From Phycisphaerae bacterium (GTDB lineage Bacteria; Planctomycetota; Phycisphaerae; UBA1845): a stretch of 64,000 nucleotides of DNA. The notes beneath the pieces were generated by a model. It was not told where the DNA came from. It searched no databases and saw only the letters and a program-made list of their open reading frames with translations. The translations under genes were made by a program, and so were the position numbers. How positions within the stretch are numbered: the first letter of the stretch is position 1; the number at the start of each line of letters is the position of its first letter. Below, in pieces: positions 1 through 8,837 of the stretch. The DNA lies in NCBI GenBank assembly GCA_029260075.1, contig JAJDDY010000041.1:1-64000 (forward strand), given 5' to 3'.

Positions 1-226
1 GGAGTCGAATCCGGTGCCGATTCGACTCCCCCCACGGCCAAAGCCATGGGCCACCCAAGTCGTCAATGGACCACTGACCGAGCACCGGCATTCCGGACGC
101 TTACAGCGTGTTCAATAAGCCTCATTCCGGGCCGCGCGCCCATAAGGAATTGGTCTGGTTTCGTGGGCGAAAACCACTCCCTTACGGTCGCGGCTCGGTT
201 TGTCATAAACCTCCCTGTACGCGCTC
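1..226. repeat. Repeat-filled intergenic start of window
   Basis: No gene is supported here. Positions 1-29 form a palindrome (arms GGAGTCGAATC and GATTCGACTCC). It is followed by ATGGGCCACCC, the arm of a repeat that recurs at 6061-6141. Positions about 103-220 carry a second repeat (CTCCCTTACGG and CGCGGCTCGG) that recurs in inverted form at 35547-35621. The short overlapping reading frames here run across these palindromes and are not gene-like. Confidence 0.6.
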
Positions 227-2701
227 TTACAGAAGTCCGTTCGCCTTTCGAACAATCCACTCTATAGATATCATTACAACGAAAAGGCCAAAGGCCAGTT
301 TCGAGTCCCACAATGGTTCGACAATATCGTCAGGAATCATCACGCTACGGTCGCCAATGCCGGCAAACACCGATTCGAGTTGATCGAGGTCGACCACCTT
401 GCCGCCTGTGGCAAGCGCCAGACGTGCGAGAACGTCATGATCAGCCTCGGGGTGTTGAGCTTCGAGGTTGGGTCGGTTGATGTGGATACGCACCGATGGT
501 GTGCGCGATCCCTCTGTAGAGGCGAACGCCGCCAGCTCGAGCGCGAAGCGTCCGGGGCGCGGAGCGAGCCAGGTACCCTCGAAGGTCTCCGATTCCGAAC
601 CGATCCGCTGCAGGTCCATTTTGGCGATTGGCGTGCGCATTTCTTCGGCTGACGGCGCCGCCCGTTGGTCGTCAGCACCTGGAGACGCGGCCGCGCCGGA
701 TTGCGTCCGAAGCTCGCTGACCGTGACGGTGAGGGTGTCTTGCTGTTGGCTAAGCAAACGAGCGTCGTATACATCAACTTGCACGCGAACCGGTTGACCG
801 TAGGCGTAAGTTCTTCGATCGGTTTGCAGGAGATAGCGACGATCCTGTTCGATGCGGGCGCGGCGCGTCAGCTCACGCACGACCCGAACCCAGTAGGTGT
901 CGTGTACGAATTCGCCCGTGTGTCGCCGCCAACGCCAGGTATCATCGGTCGCTTGAAAGAACACGCGACCCGCGCCGTATCGACCGGTCACGACAATGGG
1001 CAAACTCTCCATTGCACTATCGCCCACGGCATGTTGAGCGAGTATGGTCGCGCCCGGCGCCGCGCCGCCGGTCCGTGCATACCAATACAGTTTCGGCAGC
1101 GCGTTGAATAAGGTCTGACTCGCTTCGCGATCGGCGGCCAATCGAAAGACCCGGCTGTGCCGACCTTCGGGCGTCAGCGTCGGCAGAAATCCGGATGTCA
1201 ACAGCGCTCGATGGTCGACGCCGCGGGACGACTCGATTCGCACGGGTATGAGTTTCTCCAGGACCGTGCCGGCGAAGCGGTGGGGCGCAGCGCGCGGTCC
1301 GGCGATCAGACCGAAACCGCCGCCGTCGTTGGCAACGAAGTCCACGAGCATGTTCATCTGCGCATTGGTTAACCATCCACCGAGCGGATCAACGTCGCCG
1401 AACAGCACCACGTCGAAGCGATTGAGTTCTTCGGGCGTCTTTGGGAATCGGCGAATCGGACTGGTACCCTCTTGTACAAAACGCTCGTCCGCTTCGATCA
1501 GCAGCACGCTGAGTTCGATCGTTTCCTCGCGGAGCAACGCATTCTTCAAGTAGCGGTATTCGTACCTGGGATAGGCGTCGACATAGAGAACACGCAGGTG
1601 GTTGTCCATCACGACCACTTCGAAATGTTCAGCGTTGTCATCGATCGATTCCTCTCCGGGTACAGGAGCCACTTCGACTCGGTATCGCGCTGTTCCCGGT
1701 TGGTCGGTTCGAATGTGCAGCTCGACCGTGGCCGTCGATTGCTCGGGCGTTAAGTCGACGGTCTCGGAAGCCAGCACGGTGTTCGTGTCTCGGTCAATCA
1801 AGCGAACCGTCGTGTGCATAGCCGCGGTCAAACCCTTTGCGGACACGTTGGTTTCGATCGCGAGAAGATCGTTAACGAATACTGAATCTTGATGCCGTGG
1901 GGGGCTAATGTGCAGGTTCTGCGGAATCACCGGCGATCCGATTCTGACTGGAAACAGCGGAATCTTCCGGTCGCGCGCCGTATCGAGTACGTCGTCGAGG
2001 TCCGCGGGGTGTGTGGTCTGACCGTCGGAGACCAGCACGATCGCGGCCAGTCGGCGCCCGGTCGACTGTGCGAGCACAGTGCCGATGGCGCCGGCTACGT
2101 CTGTGGTCGTGCCGTCCGGTTCGACTGTGCGAAGCGACGTGGAAAGGGCGGTCAGGTCATCGGCGGCAGGATAGAACCCGACGGATTCCACATCGCCGGC
2201 GAACGTGGCCAGATGGACGCCGTTGCGTTGTTGGAGCGCGCGCAAGGAGGACGCATCGAGGCGAAGCAGGGCGGCGGTAGCGAGATTCGATCGCGTGTGG
2301 TTTCGAAGGGCGTTGACGTCAGCAACGTCGGCGCCGGTTGCGATTGACTCAGCCAATGCGGCGTCGCGGTAGTTGTCCGTCGACGCCATGCTCGACGAAC
2401 GATCGACCAGGAGCGTTACGTAGGAACGCTCGACGCGGTTGCGTTGCAGTGCGAGCAGCGGTTGTGCGAGCACGATAATTGCCAACGCCACGAGTGCACA
2501 GCGAAGTGCAATGAGCAAGACGCGCCGCACCGGCGTGACCTGTTCTCGCGTGTAGGTGAAGACGATCCAGGCGAGGGCGATCAGTCCGAGAAGAAAGACG
2601 ATCCACGGTTCGATGGGGTTGCCCCAGCGCAGCATCAACGGGGCATCACGCCCCAGGCGTATGCCGTCCAGATCAAGCAGCCATTCGAGCACCGACGTCA
2701 T
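227..2701 (-). CDS. Membrane-anchored von Willebrand factor A domain protein
   Basis: An 824-residue inner-membrane protein. Two membrane segments lie near residues 33-50 and 61-83, followed by a VWA domain with an intact MIDAS start (DRSSS, about residues 100-104). A long periplasmic or extracytoplasmic region with a glutamine-amidotransferase-like fold is likely for the middle (FDVVLFGDVDPLGG). A last hydrophobic segment (KLAFGLFVVMISIEW) sits near the C-terminus. It is the last gene of the MoxR-DUF58-BatA-VWA cluster, 69 bases after the BatA gene. In the families involved, MoxR ATPases act with VWA proteins as chaperone-like assembly or stress factors. The substrate here is unknown. Confidence 0.85.
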   Translation of the reverse strand: MTSVLEWLLDLDGIRLGRDAPLMLRWGNPIEPWIVFLLGLIALAWIVFTYTREQVTPVRRVLLIALRCALVALAIIVLAQPLLALQRNRVERSYVTLLVDRSSSMASTDNYRDAALAESIATGADVADVNALRNHTRSNLATAALLRLDASSLRALQQRNGVHLATFAGDVESVGFYPAADDLTALSTSLRTVEPDGTTTDVAGAIGTVLAQSTGRRLAAIVLVSDGQTTHPADLDDVLDTARDRKIPLFPVRIGSPVIPQNLHISPPRHQDSVFVNDLLAIETNVSAKGLTAAMHTTVRLIDRDTNTVLASETVDLTPEQSTATVELHIRTDQPGTARYRVEVAPVPGEESIDDNAEHFEVVVMDNHLRVLYVDAYPRYEYRYLKNALLREETIELSVLLIEADERFVQEGTSPIRRFPKTPEELNRFDVVLFGDVDPLGGWLTNAQMNMLVDFVANDGGGFGLIAGPRAAPHRFAGTVLEKLIPVRIESSRGVDHRALLTSGFLPTLTPEGRHSRVFRLAADREASQTLFNALPKLYWYARTGGAAPGATILAQHAVGDSAMESLPIVVTGRYGAGRVFFQATDDTWRWRRHTGEFVHDTYWVRVVRELTRRARIEQDRRYLLQTDRRTYAYGQPVRVQVDVYDARLLSQQQDTLTVTVSELRTQSGAAASPGADDQRAAPSAEEMRTPIAKMDLQRIGSESETFEGTWLAPRPGRFALELAAFASTEGSRTPSVRIHINRPNLEAQHPEADHDVLARLALATGGKVVDLDQLESVFAGIGDRSVMIPDDIVEPLWDSKLAFGLFVVMISIEWIVRKANGLL

Positions 2702-2770
2702 CGAGTCATCCTACGTTGCAACCGCGGTCGCCCCAGTCGTTTTGAGATCGCGGAGGCATCTTCACGTTTC

Positions 2771-5071
2771 CTACGTCGCGGTCGCAACAACCGCACGATG
2801 TGAACCGAGGCGCATGGCCGTCCACATCTCCACCAACAGTAGCACGACCACGACACATAGCGCCGCGCGTGCCAGTTCCTTCGAACGCTGGGCGGCCGAA
2901 ACTTGTTCCGCGCCGAAGTCGTTCGTTCCAATATGAATCGGCATCCCGATATCAGCCACAAGCGTGGCCAGATCAATTGATGCGAGGTCGGACTCCGACG
3001 GATCGATGTTGATGGCGAACACAAGGGATTCCTTACCGATGGTTACGGTCACCGGCATGGCCACTTCGATTGGTCCGTATCGCAAGGCGAGCGCGTCACC
3101 ATTTGGAACGAGCGCCGGTGTTTCCACAGTGGCCGAACCGCCGGACGTATCGTGTCGGGCGAGCACGGACAGGGGCAGGGCACTTTGCGTTGGGGTTAGT
3201 GGTTCCAAGATCGACGCGCCCACGAGGAGGTTGCGGTGGGCGCCTTGCGTTGGCGCGAGAAAGGATGTTGCGCTCATCGCGATCGATACGAAGTCGCCGC
3301 GCGCTGGGAGGTTTGTCCAATCCATGTTCGCGGTGGTCGTCCATAGCAGCACGCGACCCCGTCCGAACGACGAAGCTACCAACGCGGCGTCGCCGTTGCT
3401 GAACTGCAATACGACATTGCTGCCGTTGGAGCGCTGATCCACCGGGAAGTAGCGATCGACGCGGGCGGTGAACAGGCCGCTTTCGGCATAGTCGGCAAAC
3501 TCAGCCACCATGACGTGAACCGGTTGCGCCAATTCGAACGTCGGCGCATCCGATGTGTTGTTCGTGGCTCGGAGGGCGTCCACCGAGGAACGAAGCCTGG
3601 CCGGAATCAGTCCGGCGCCCTCAGCGAAACCATACCGATTGTAATGATCGACCGCGACGCGATCACCCAGGTAGATTTGAAGACCGCCGCCCTGTTCGAC
3701 GTACGCCTCGAGCTGTGCCCACGTCTGGCGCGACAACCGTGCGACGTTGCACAACATGACGGCGCTGTAGTCCGCCAACGACTCACCGGCGAGTTCGGAC
3801 TCGGCGATGACCTTGGGTGATACCAAGAGTTTGCCCTCGCCGGGAAGCGCAGGTGACAGCGCCGTAGCCAAGTAGGCGGCGTCGCCATCGAGGGCGGTCG
3901 AACCGCGCCGCCCCTCGACGAGCAAGACCGGAATGCCGTCGCGCACGTCAATAGATAGGTAGCGGCTGTCGTCCACACTCAATGCGTCGCCGCCCTGTCC
4001 CGTGATTTTCGCCTCGATCAATCGGGTGCCCGCCCTGGAAAACTCCGTGGTCATGTGAAGCAGCGCGGTGGCGCCGGGCTTCAACGGCGGAAGCGGATCG
4101 CTCCGGATGATTTGTCCGTCGCGTCGTACCTGAAGGAATCGATCACGCGCGGTGACGCGGCTGTAGTTGATGACTTCCGTCGACACGCGAATGGGATGGC
4201 GAACGCCGACGAGGGACGACGTCACCTCCATCCGACTGATCGCCAGGTTCGGGCGCGCTTCGTGCGCGACGTTGATCACCGTCAGGTCGGTAGCTGGATC
4301 GTGCAATGCGTTCGCGAGTCGTGTGAGTGCGAGCGTCGCGGCGGTTGATTGGCCTGAGGCCTTGCTTTGCCAGATCGTCTGTGGAAAGTCAGAAACCAGA
4401 TAGACCGCGCGGTTCGCAGGCGGAAACGGTGAGTCTCGAAGGATATCGATCGCCGCGGTCATCGACCCAACCACGTCCGTGCTGCGGTGCGTAGGCTGAA
4501 TGGCGCCCACGCGATCGCGGACTTGGCGCCGATCGAATGCAGCCTGTTCGACGACAGGCGTCGCGGGGTTCGCTGTGGTGACGACGCTGATGCCATCCGT
4601 TGGCGCGAACGAATCGAGCAGCCGAAGCACGCATCGTTTGGCACGCAGAAACCGCGTCGCCGCCTCGTCGCCGGCCACGCCACCAGACGTTGTCGCGCGC
4701 ATCGACAGGGAGTTGTCCAAGATGACGATACGGTGAACGCGCGAATCGCCGAGAATGGGCATGGTCGCCGCCGAGAGGTAGGGCCGCGCGATCCCCAGCC
4801 CGAACAGCACGATCACGGCGATTCGTAGCGCCAGGAGAAGAAACTGTTCGATCCGGACGCGGCGCGCACGCCCGCGCTTGGCCGCGAGAAGAAACCTCAT
4901 CGCCGCCCATGGAACCTTGACATATCGGCGCCGGTTGATCAGATGAATCAATACGGGAATTAGTGCCAGACCAAGGGCACCCGCAGCAAGCGTGGGATGC
5001 AGAAACGGTGCGGCGGCGAGATGATTCACATTGGTGTTCGCGACCAACTCAACAGCATGCAAGGGGTTCAT
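2771..5071 (-). CDS. BatA-type (aerotolerance regulator N-terminal) VWA membrane protein
   Basis: A 766-residue protein opening with a BatA N-terminal module. The first hydrophobic helix ends in the typical LIHLINRRR turn, followed by the VPWAAMRFL motif and a second helix near residues 80-97. A VWA-like domain follows with DNSLSM as the MIDAS start, then a GATase1-like section (LLVEGRRG) and a C-terminal membrane helix (ALCVVVVLLLVEM) before a short tail. It starts 6 bases after the DUF58 gene stop, so the two are certainly co-transcribed. Role inferred from family: membrane partner of the MoxR ATPase. Confidence 0.85.
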   Translation of the reverse strand: MNPLHAVELVANTNVNHLAAAPFLHPTLAAGALGLALIPVLIHLINRRRYVKVPWAAMRFLLAAKRGRARRVRIEQFLLLALRIAVIVLFGLGIARPYLSAATMPILGDSRVHRIVILDNSLSMRATTSGGVAGDEAATRFLRAKRCVLRLLDSFAPTDGISVVTTANPATPVVEQAAFDRRQVRDRVGAIQPTHRSTDVVGSMTAAIDILRDSPFPPANRAVYLVSDFPQTIWQSKASGQSTAATLALTRLANALHDPATDLTVINVAHEARPNLAISRMEVTSSLVGVRHPIRVSTEVINYSRVTARDRFLQVRRDGQIIRSDPLPPLKPGATALLHMTTEFSRAGTRLIEAKITGQGGDALSVDDSRYLSIDVRDGIPVLLVEGRRGSTALDGDAAYLATALSPALPGEGKLLVSPKVIAESELAGESLADYSAVMLCNVARLSRQTWAQLEAYVEQGGGLQIYLGDRVAVDHYNRYGFAEGAGLIPARLRSSVDALRATNNTSDAPTFELAQPVHVMVAEFADYAESGLFTARVDRYFPVDQRSNGSNVVLQFSNGDAALVASSFGRGRVLLWTTTANMDWTNLPARGDFVSIAMSATSFLAPTQGAHRNLLVGASILEPLTPTQSALPLSVLARHDTSGGSATVETPALVPNGDALALRYGPIEVAMPVTVTIGKESLVFAINIDPSESDLASIDLATLVADIGMPIHIGTNDFGAEQVSAAQRSKELARAALCVVVVLLLVEMWTAMRLGSHRAVVATAT

Positions 5072-5077
5072 GTGCGT

Positions 5078-6025
5078 CTACCCTTTGCCCATGATTCGTG
5101 CGGACCGCTGTCGGAGTCGAGCGCTTCGTGTGGCCAGGTAACCACTAAGCGCGACGTCGAGGGGTGTGGCCGTATCGAAGAACGCCAGGTCCACCTGCAT
5201 CTTGCCGCACCCCGTCTTGAGTTGATCGCGAAATGCGTTGACCTCTTCGACGTAGCGTTCGCGCAGTGACCGGGGGTCGATGAGCAGTCGGCCGCTCGAC
5301 TCCAATCCTTCGAAGAGCATGGGCCCGGAGAAGGGAAGGGTTAGCTCCGCCGGATCCCAGATGTTCCAGACAATCAGTTCATGTCGACGATAGCGCAACT
5401 GCCTGAGCCCGTTGAGAACTGCGTCGGCGTCATCGAAGAGGTCTCCAATGATGATGATGAGCGTCCGTCCGGGCAATCGCTCAGAGAGTTCGTCAAGAAT
5501 CCGCTTCATCGATGTTTTCGTTCGCCCGGTTTGGGCGGCCAATTCCCGAACCACCAACCGCCACTGATGACCGGAGTTGGACGGTCTGATGAACGATCGG
5601 ATGTTCTCGTCGAACACCGCAAGACCCACCGAGTCTTGCTGCTTTAGCGCGAGATAGGAAATAGCCGCGGCGACGGACGTGGCGTAGTCGTACTTGCTCA
5701 TGAGGTCGTTGTGGGATCGATAGCGCATCGATTCACTCGCATCGACCACGACCATGAGCGTCAGGTTGGTCTCCTGTTCATATTCCTTGATATAATACTT
5801 GTCCGTCTTGCCGTAGACCTTCCAGTCGATGTGGCGGAGGTCGTCACCCTGAACGTACGCGCGATGGTCGGCAAACTCGACGGAGGCGCCGTGGTGAGGG
5901 CTGCGGTGCATGCCGCTGAAAAAGCCTTCGACGATCATCCGAGCGCGCAACTCCAACCCACGAACCCGGGCGAGCGCCTTGGGGTCTAGATATTTTCGAT
6001 AATCGATTTCGGCTTCTGTCATCAT
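5078..6025 (-). CDS. DUF58 domain protein
   Basis: About 315 residues from the tandem ATG at 6025/6022. A longer in-frame reading to 6286 is possible but would run through a palindromic repeat and into moxR, and the conserved sequence begins at EIDYRKYLDP. DUF58 hallmarks are visible: GxHRSPHHGASVEFADHR, the GDDLRHIDWKVYG motif, and a VWA-like DASESM. It lies between moxR and the BatA gene, the standard arrangement in which DUF58 proteins accompany MoxR ATPases. Cytoplasmic; molecular activity is not established for the family. Confidence 0.9.
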   Translation of the reverse strand: MMTEAEIDYRKYLDPKALARVRGLELRARMIVEGFFSGMHRSPHHGASVEFADHRAYVQGDDLRHIDWKVYGKTDKYYIKEYEQETNLTLMVVVDASESMRYRSHNDLMSKYDYATSVAAAISYLALKQQDSVGLAVFDENIRSFIRPSNSGHQWRLVVRELAAQTGRTKTSMKRILDELSERLPGRTLIIIIGDLFDDADAVLNGLRQLRYRRHELIVWNIWDPAELTLPFSGPMLFEGLESSGRLLIDPRSLRERYVEEVNAFRDQLKTGCGKMQVDLAFFDTATPLDVALSGYLATRSARLRQRSARIMGKG

Positions 6026-6060
6026 CACGTTGTCGCGCGGTGTTCCAGATATTGCGTGTC

Positions 6061-6141
6061 GGGTGGCCCATGGCTTTGGCCGTCGGGGACACCAATCGAC
6101 GTTGGATTCGACTCCGCCACCTCTAAAGAGATGGGCCACCC
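6061..6141. repeat. Palindromic repeat between moxR and DUF58 gene
   Basis: GGGTGGCCCAT (6061-6071) is matched by ATGGGCCACCC (6131-6141), making an inverted repeat with about 59 bases between arms. The internal GGATTCGACTCC matches the palindrome at 1-29, and the outer arm matches ATGGGCCACCC at about 46-56. It lies in the 208-base gap inside the moxR cluster, where it could attenuate downstream expression. A longer relative is seen at 19700-19840. Confidence 0.7.
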
Positions 6142-6233
6142 GGTGCGGCTTCGCTACCCGACGCGGCGTCGCCTTCCGGACGGTATTGTCACTCGTCGCT
6201 GCACGCTTGCGCCAACGCGCTTCGGTGCGACGA

Positions 6234-7343
6234 TTACGTCTTGGTATCGCCCTCGGCACTCCGGTCGACAGAGTTCGCGAATACACGATCGGCCATGGCG
6301 TCGCCCATGTCGGATGAGCGTTCTACCGGTACGTCTTCGATCAGGCGTGCAATCACATCGTCAGTGGAAATACCGTCCGCTTCGGCGTTGAAGTTGGTCA
6401 GCACGCGATGGCGCATGACCGGGTACGCGGCCGCGCGTACGTCGTCGGTCGTCACGTGAAGCCGGCCCTTCAAGATGGCCCTGGCTTTGCCGGCCAGAAT
6501 CAGGTGCTGAGACGCGCGAGGCCCGGCGCCCCACGATACGTATTTTCTGATAAATGCCGGGACGTCGCCGCCGCGGACGCGCGTGGATCGCGCCAAGCGG
6601 GCGGCGTAGCGTACGACGTGGTCGGCACAGGGTACGCGACGCACCGTCTCCTGTAGTCCGATCACGTCGCGTGCGCTCAGCGTACGCTCGAACTTCAGAT
6701 CGCGCGTTGTCGTCGTCGTCTTGACGATCAACACTTCCTCTTCTTCCGATGGGTAGTCGACCAGAATCTTGAACATGAAACGGTCGAGTTGCGCCTCGGG
6801 CAGTGGGTATGTACCCTCTTGTTCGATGGGGTTCTGTGTGGCCAATACGAAAAACGGCCTGGGAAGCTTATGCGGAAAACCTGCGGCGGTGACCTGGTTT
6901 TCCTGCATGGCTTCGAGCAGCGCCGCCTGCGTCTTCGGCGGTGTGCGGTTGATCTCGTCGGCCAGAATGACGTTGGCAAACACCGGACCTTGAACGAACC
7001 GTAGCGATCGCGAACCGGTGCCTCGATCTTCCTCGATGACCTCGGTGCCCGTAATGTCCGAGGGCATGAGGTCCGGCGTGAATTGAATACGCGAAAAGCT
7101 TAGCGACAGTTGTTTGGCGAGCGTGCTGATCAGCAGCGTCTTCGCGAGGCCCGGAACGCCTTCGAGAATACAGTGACCGCTCGCAAACATGGCCACCAGC
7201 AGTTGCTCGATCACCTCTTCCTGACCGATGATGACCTCGCCGAGCTGTGTTCGGATTTTGTCGTATGCAGCCACCAGCGATTCAGCGGCGGCTACATCGT
7301 CACGCGGAGGACTCGATTCGGATGACGGACTTGGCGAAGTCAT
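6234..7343 (-). CDS. moxR: MoxR family AAA+ ATPase
   Basis: A 369-residue cytoplasmic AAA+ ATPase. Walker A is GVPGLAKT (about residues 62-69), Walker B is VILADEINR (about 125-133), and the sensor region reads [23 protein letters not shown], which is diagnostic for MoxR. A C-terminal lid follows. It is first in the cluster that continues with DUF58, BatA and VWA proteins. MoxR proteins act as chaperone-like ATPases for maturation of VWA-containing complexes; the client here is not known. Confidence 0.95.
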   Translation of the reverse strand: MTSPSPSSESSPPRDDVAAAESLVAAYDKIRTQLGEVIIGQEEVIEQLLVAMFASGHCILEGVPGLAKTLLISTLAKQLSLSFSRIQFTPDLMPSDITGTEVIEEDRGTGSRSLRFVQGPVFANVILADEINRTPPKTQAALLEAMQENQVTAAGFPHKLPRPFFVLATQNPIEQEGTYPLPEAQLDRFMFKILVDYPSEEEEVLIVKTTTTTRDLKFERTLSARDVIGLQETVRRVPCADHVVRYAARLARSTRVRGGDVPAFIRKYVSWGAGPRASQHLILAGKARAILKGRLHVTTDDVRAAAYPVMRHRVLTNFNAEADGISTDDVIARLIEDVPVERSSDMGDAMADRVFANSVDRSAEGDTKT

Positions 7344-7415
7344 GCCTTAACCCCCAAAGATAGAAACGATGTTGGATGTCGTGAGTCATAGGTGGCCATG
7401 CACACCAAACCCTAT

Positions 7416-7554
7416 CAGCCCGTCCAAGAAAGTGTGGCACCGGCTTCCAGCCGGTGATCCATTAGCGCTCTTCGCCTCTTCATCGGGATGCGGCCCGTCG
7501 TCACGGGCGAGCTCGAGGCAACATCCTTGAATACAAGCATTGTTCAGCAACCTG
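7416..7554 (+). repeat. MITE-like element, copy a (near full length)
   Basis: About 139 bases. The left end CAGCCCGTCCAA and right end TTCAGCAACCTG are imperfect inverted repeats, and an internal hairpin CACCGGCTTCCAGCCGGTG lies at 7438-7456. It shares ends, hairpin and length with the copy at 55021-55158. It lies between moxR and the LOG-family gene, about 50 bases downstream of the latter's stop codon. Confidence 0.65.
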
Positions 7555-7604
7555 CTATGGATACCCATCGCGACGGGCCATGTCTTCAACGATCCGACGC
7601 CATG

Positions 7605-8669
7605 TTATGAACCATCAGTCGACGGCTCGTTGGCGTTGACCCGGTCGATCAACTGCCGCAAACGTCCGGCATTCTTGCGATTGAACGTAAACACCAGCCG
7701 CACAAGATCGGGGTATGCGTCGGCCTCTCCCGATAAGGGTCCGAGAACTTGCTGATACCGTCCCGCCGTAATGATATCGGCGAACGTATCGTTGATCTCT
7801 TCGAGACTTTCGTCACTGAGCGGGGTCTTGAGGCGCATCACGAGCTGGTCACCAACGTATCGAGACGAGTGGTAGCAGCGATAATATCGCACGACATGGT
7901 CGACCGCGTTTTCCGCGCGATCGGTTACGTGGAAAAGTCCCATATCGACGTCGTCTATCATGCCGTTGGCGAGGCATTCATCTTTGACGAACGTCCGCCA
8001 ATTCTTCCAATAGCTGCCGCCCGGCTCGTCGCACATGACGACAGGCACCATGGACGCCTTGAGTGTTTGGATCAACGTGAGCGATTCGAACCCTTCGTCC
8101 TGAGTGCCGAACCCGCCCGGGAACAGGACGATCGCCATGGCCTCCTTAACGAATAAGAGTTTCCGTGTGAAGAAATACTTGAAGTTGACCAACTTCTGAT
8201 CGTCGGCAATGATCGTGTTCGTAGCCTGCTCGAACGGCAGGCTGATGGCCACACCGAAGCTGGCCTTGCGACTCGCCCCATGGTGTCCCGCACGCATAAT
8301 GCCGTCACCCGCGCCGGTGATCACCATCCACCCCGCTCGCTGTATGAGCTCCGCAAACTTCTTGGCTTCCAAATACTGCGGGTGATCTTCCGCCGTGCGC
8401 GAGGAGCCGAAAATGCTCACCTTGGGAATGTCCGCGTAGGGCGCGAACGTCTTGAATCCGTAACGCAGTTCGTTCAGCGCGGTGTTGAGAATCTTAATAT
8501 CGCCTCGGTCGGTTCCGTCGGCTGCGAGTCGACAGACCGTTACCATCATCTGGAATAACAGATCTTCGTCGTCGCCGGGGGCGTATTCAGCCAACAGTTT
8601 CTTGATCGCTGCGGTCCGGCCCTTCCGCCACTCTTCCCTCGACTTATGCTTTCCTGCCAATTCATCCAT
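7605..8669 (-). CDS. LOG-family Rossmann-fold protein (TIGR00730-type)
   Basis: About 354 residues. The LOG motif is present as PGGFGTQDE preceded by the nucleotide-binding GSSR and TGAGDGIMRAGHHGA segments. LOG proteins hydrolyse nucleoside 5'-monophosphates to free base and ribose 5-phosphate (cytokinin-activating type in plants and some bacteria; general nucleotide phosphoribohydrolase otherwise). The protein is longer than the usual 180-200 residues, with a helical N-terminal extension of about 90 residues and a C-terminal extension, like the long bacterial PpnN-type group. Start uncertain: ATG at 8669 is chosen, but a GTG at 8714 sits 7-8 bases after a TATAGA box and could be a leaderless start. 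Confidence 0.85.
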   Translation of the reverse strand: MDELAGKHKSREEWRKGRTAAIKKLLAEYAPGDDEDLLFQMMVTVCRLAADGTDRGDIKILNTALNELRYGFKTFAPYADIPKVSIFGSSRTAEDHPQYLEAKKFAELIQRAGWMVITGAGDGIMRAGHHGASRKASFGVAISLPFEQATNTIIADDQKLVNFKYFFTRKLLFVKEAMAIVLFPGGFGTQDEGFESLTLIQTLKASMVPVVMCDEPGGSYWKNWRTFVKDECLANGMIDDVDMGLFHVTDRAENAVDHVVRYYRCYHSSRYVGDQLVMRLKTPLSDESLEEINDTFADIITAGRYQQVLGPLSGEADAYPDLVRLVFTFNRKNAGRLRQLIDRVNANEPSTDGS

Positions 8670-8837
8670 CAACGTCTCACTTTCGCGCTGGGCATCGAAG
8701 CCGGCGCCGGCCACACAATTCTATAGAGTGATTATCGATGAAGGCCACTCCCCGGCTTGACGGATTCCGCCGCGAAGAACATGTTCAGCGCGCACGGAAA
8801 GGCGTGTGTGGACGGAATCTACCGTTCCGCATAGTTC

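Noticed and set aside
6026-6286. N-terminal extension of the DUF58 protein
   Set aside because: It would read through a palindromic repeat and overlap moxR; conserved sequence starts at 6025.
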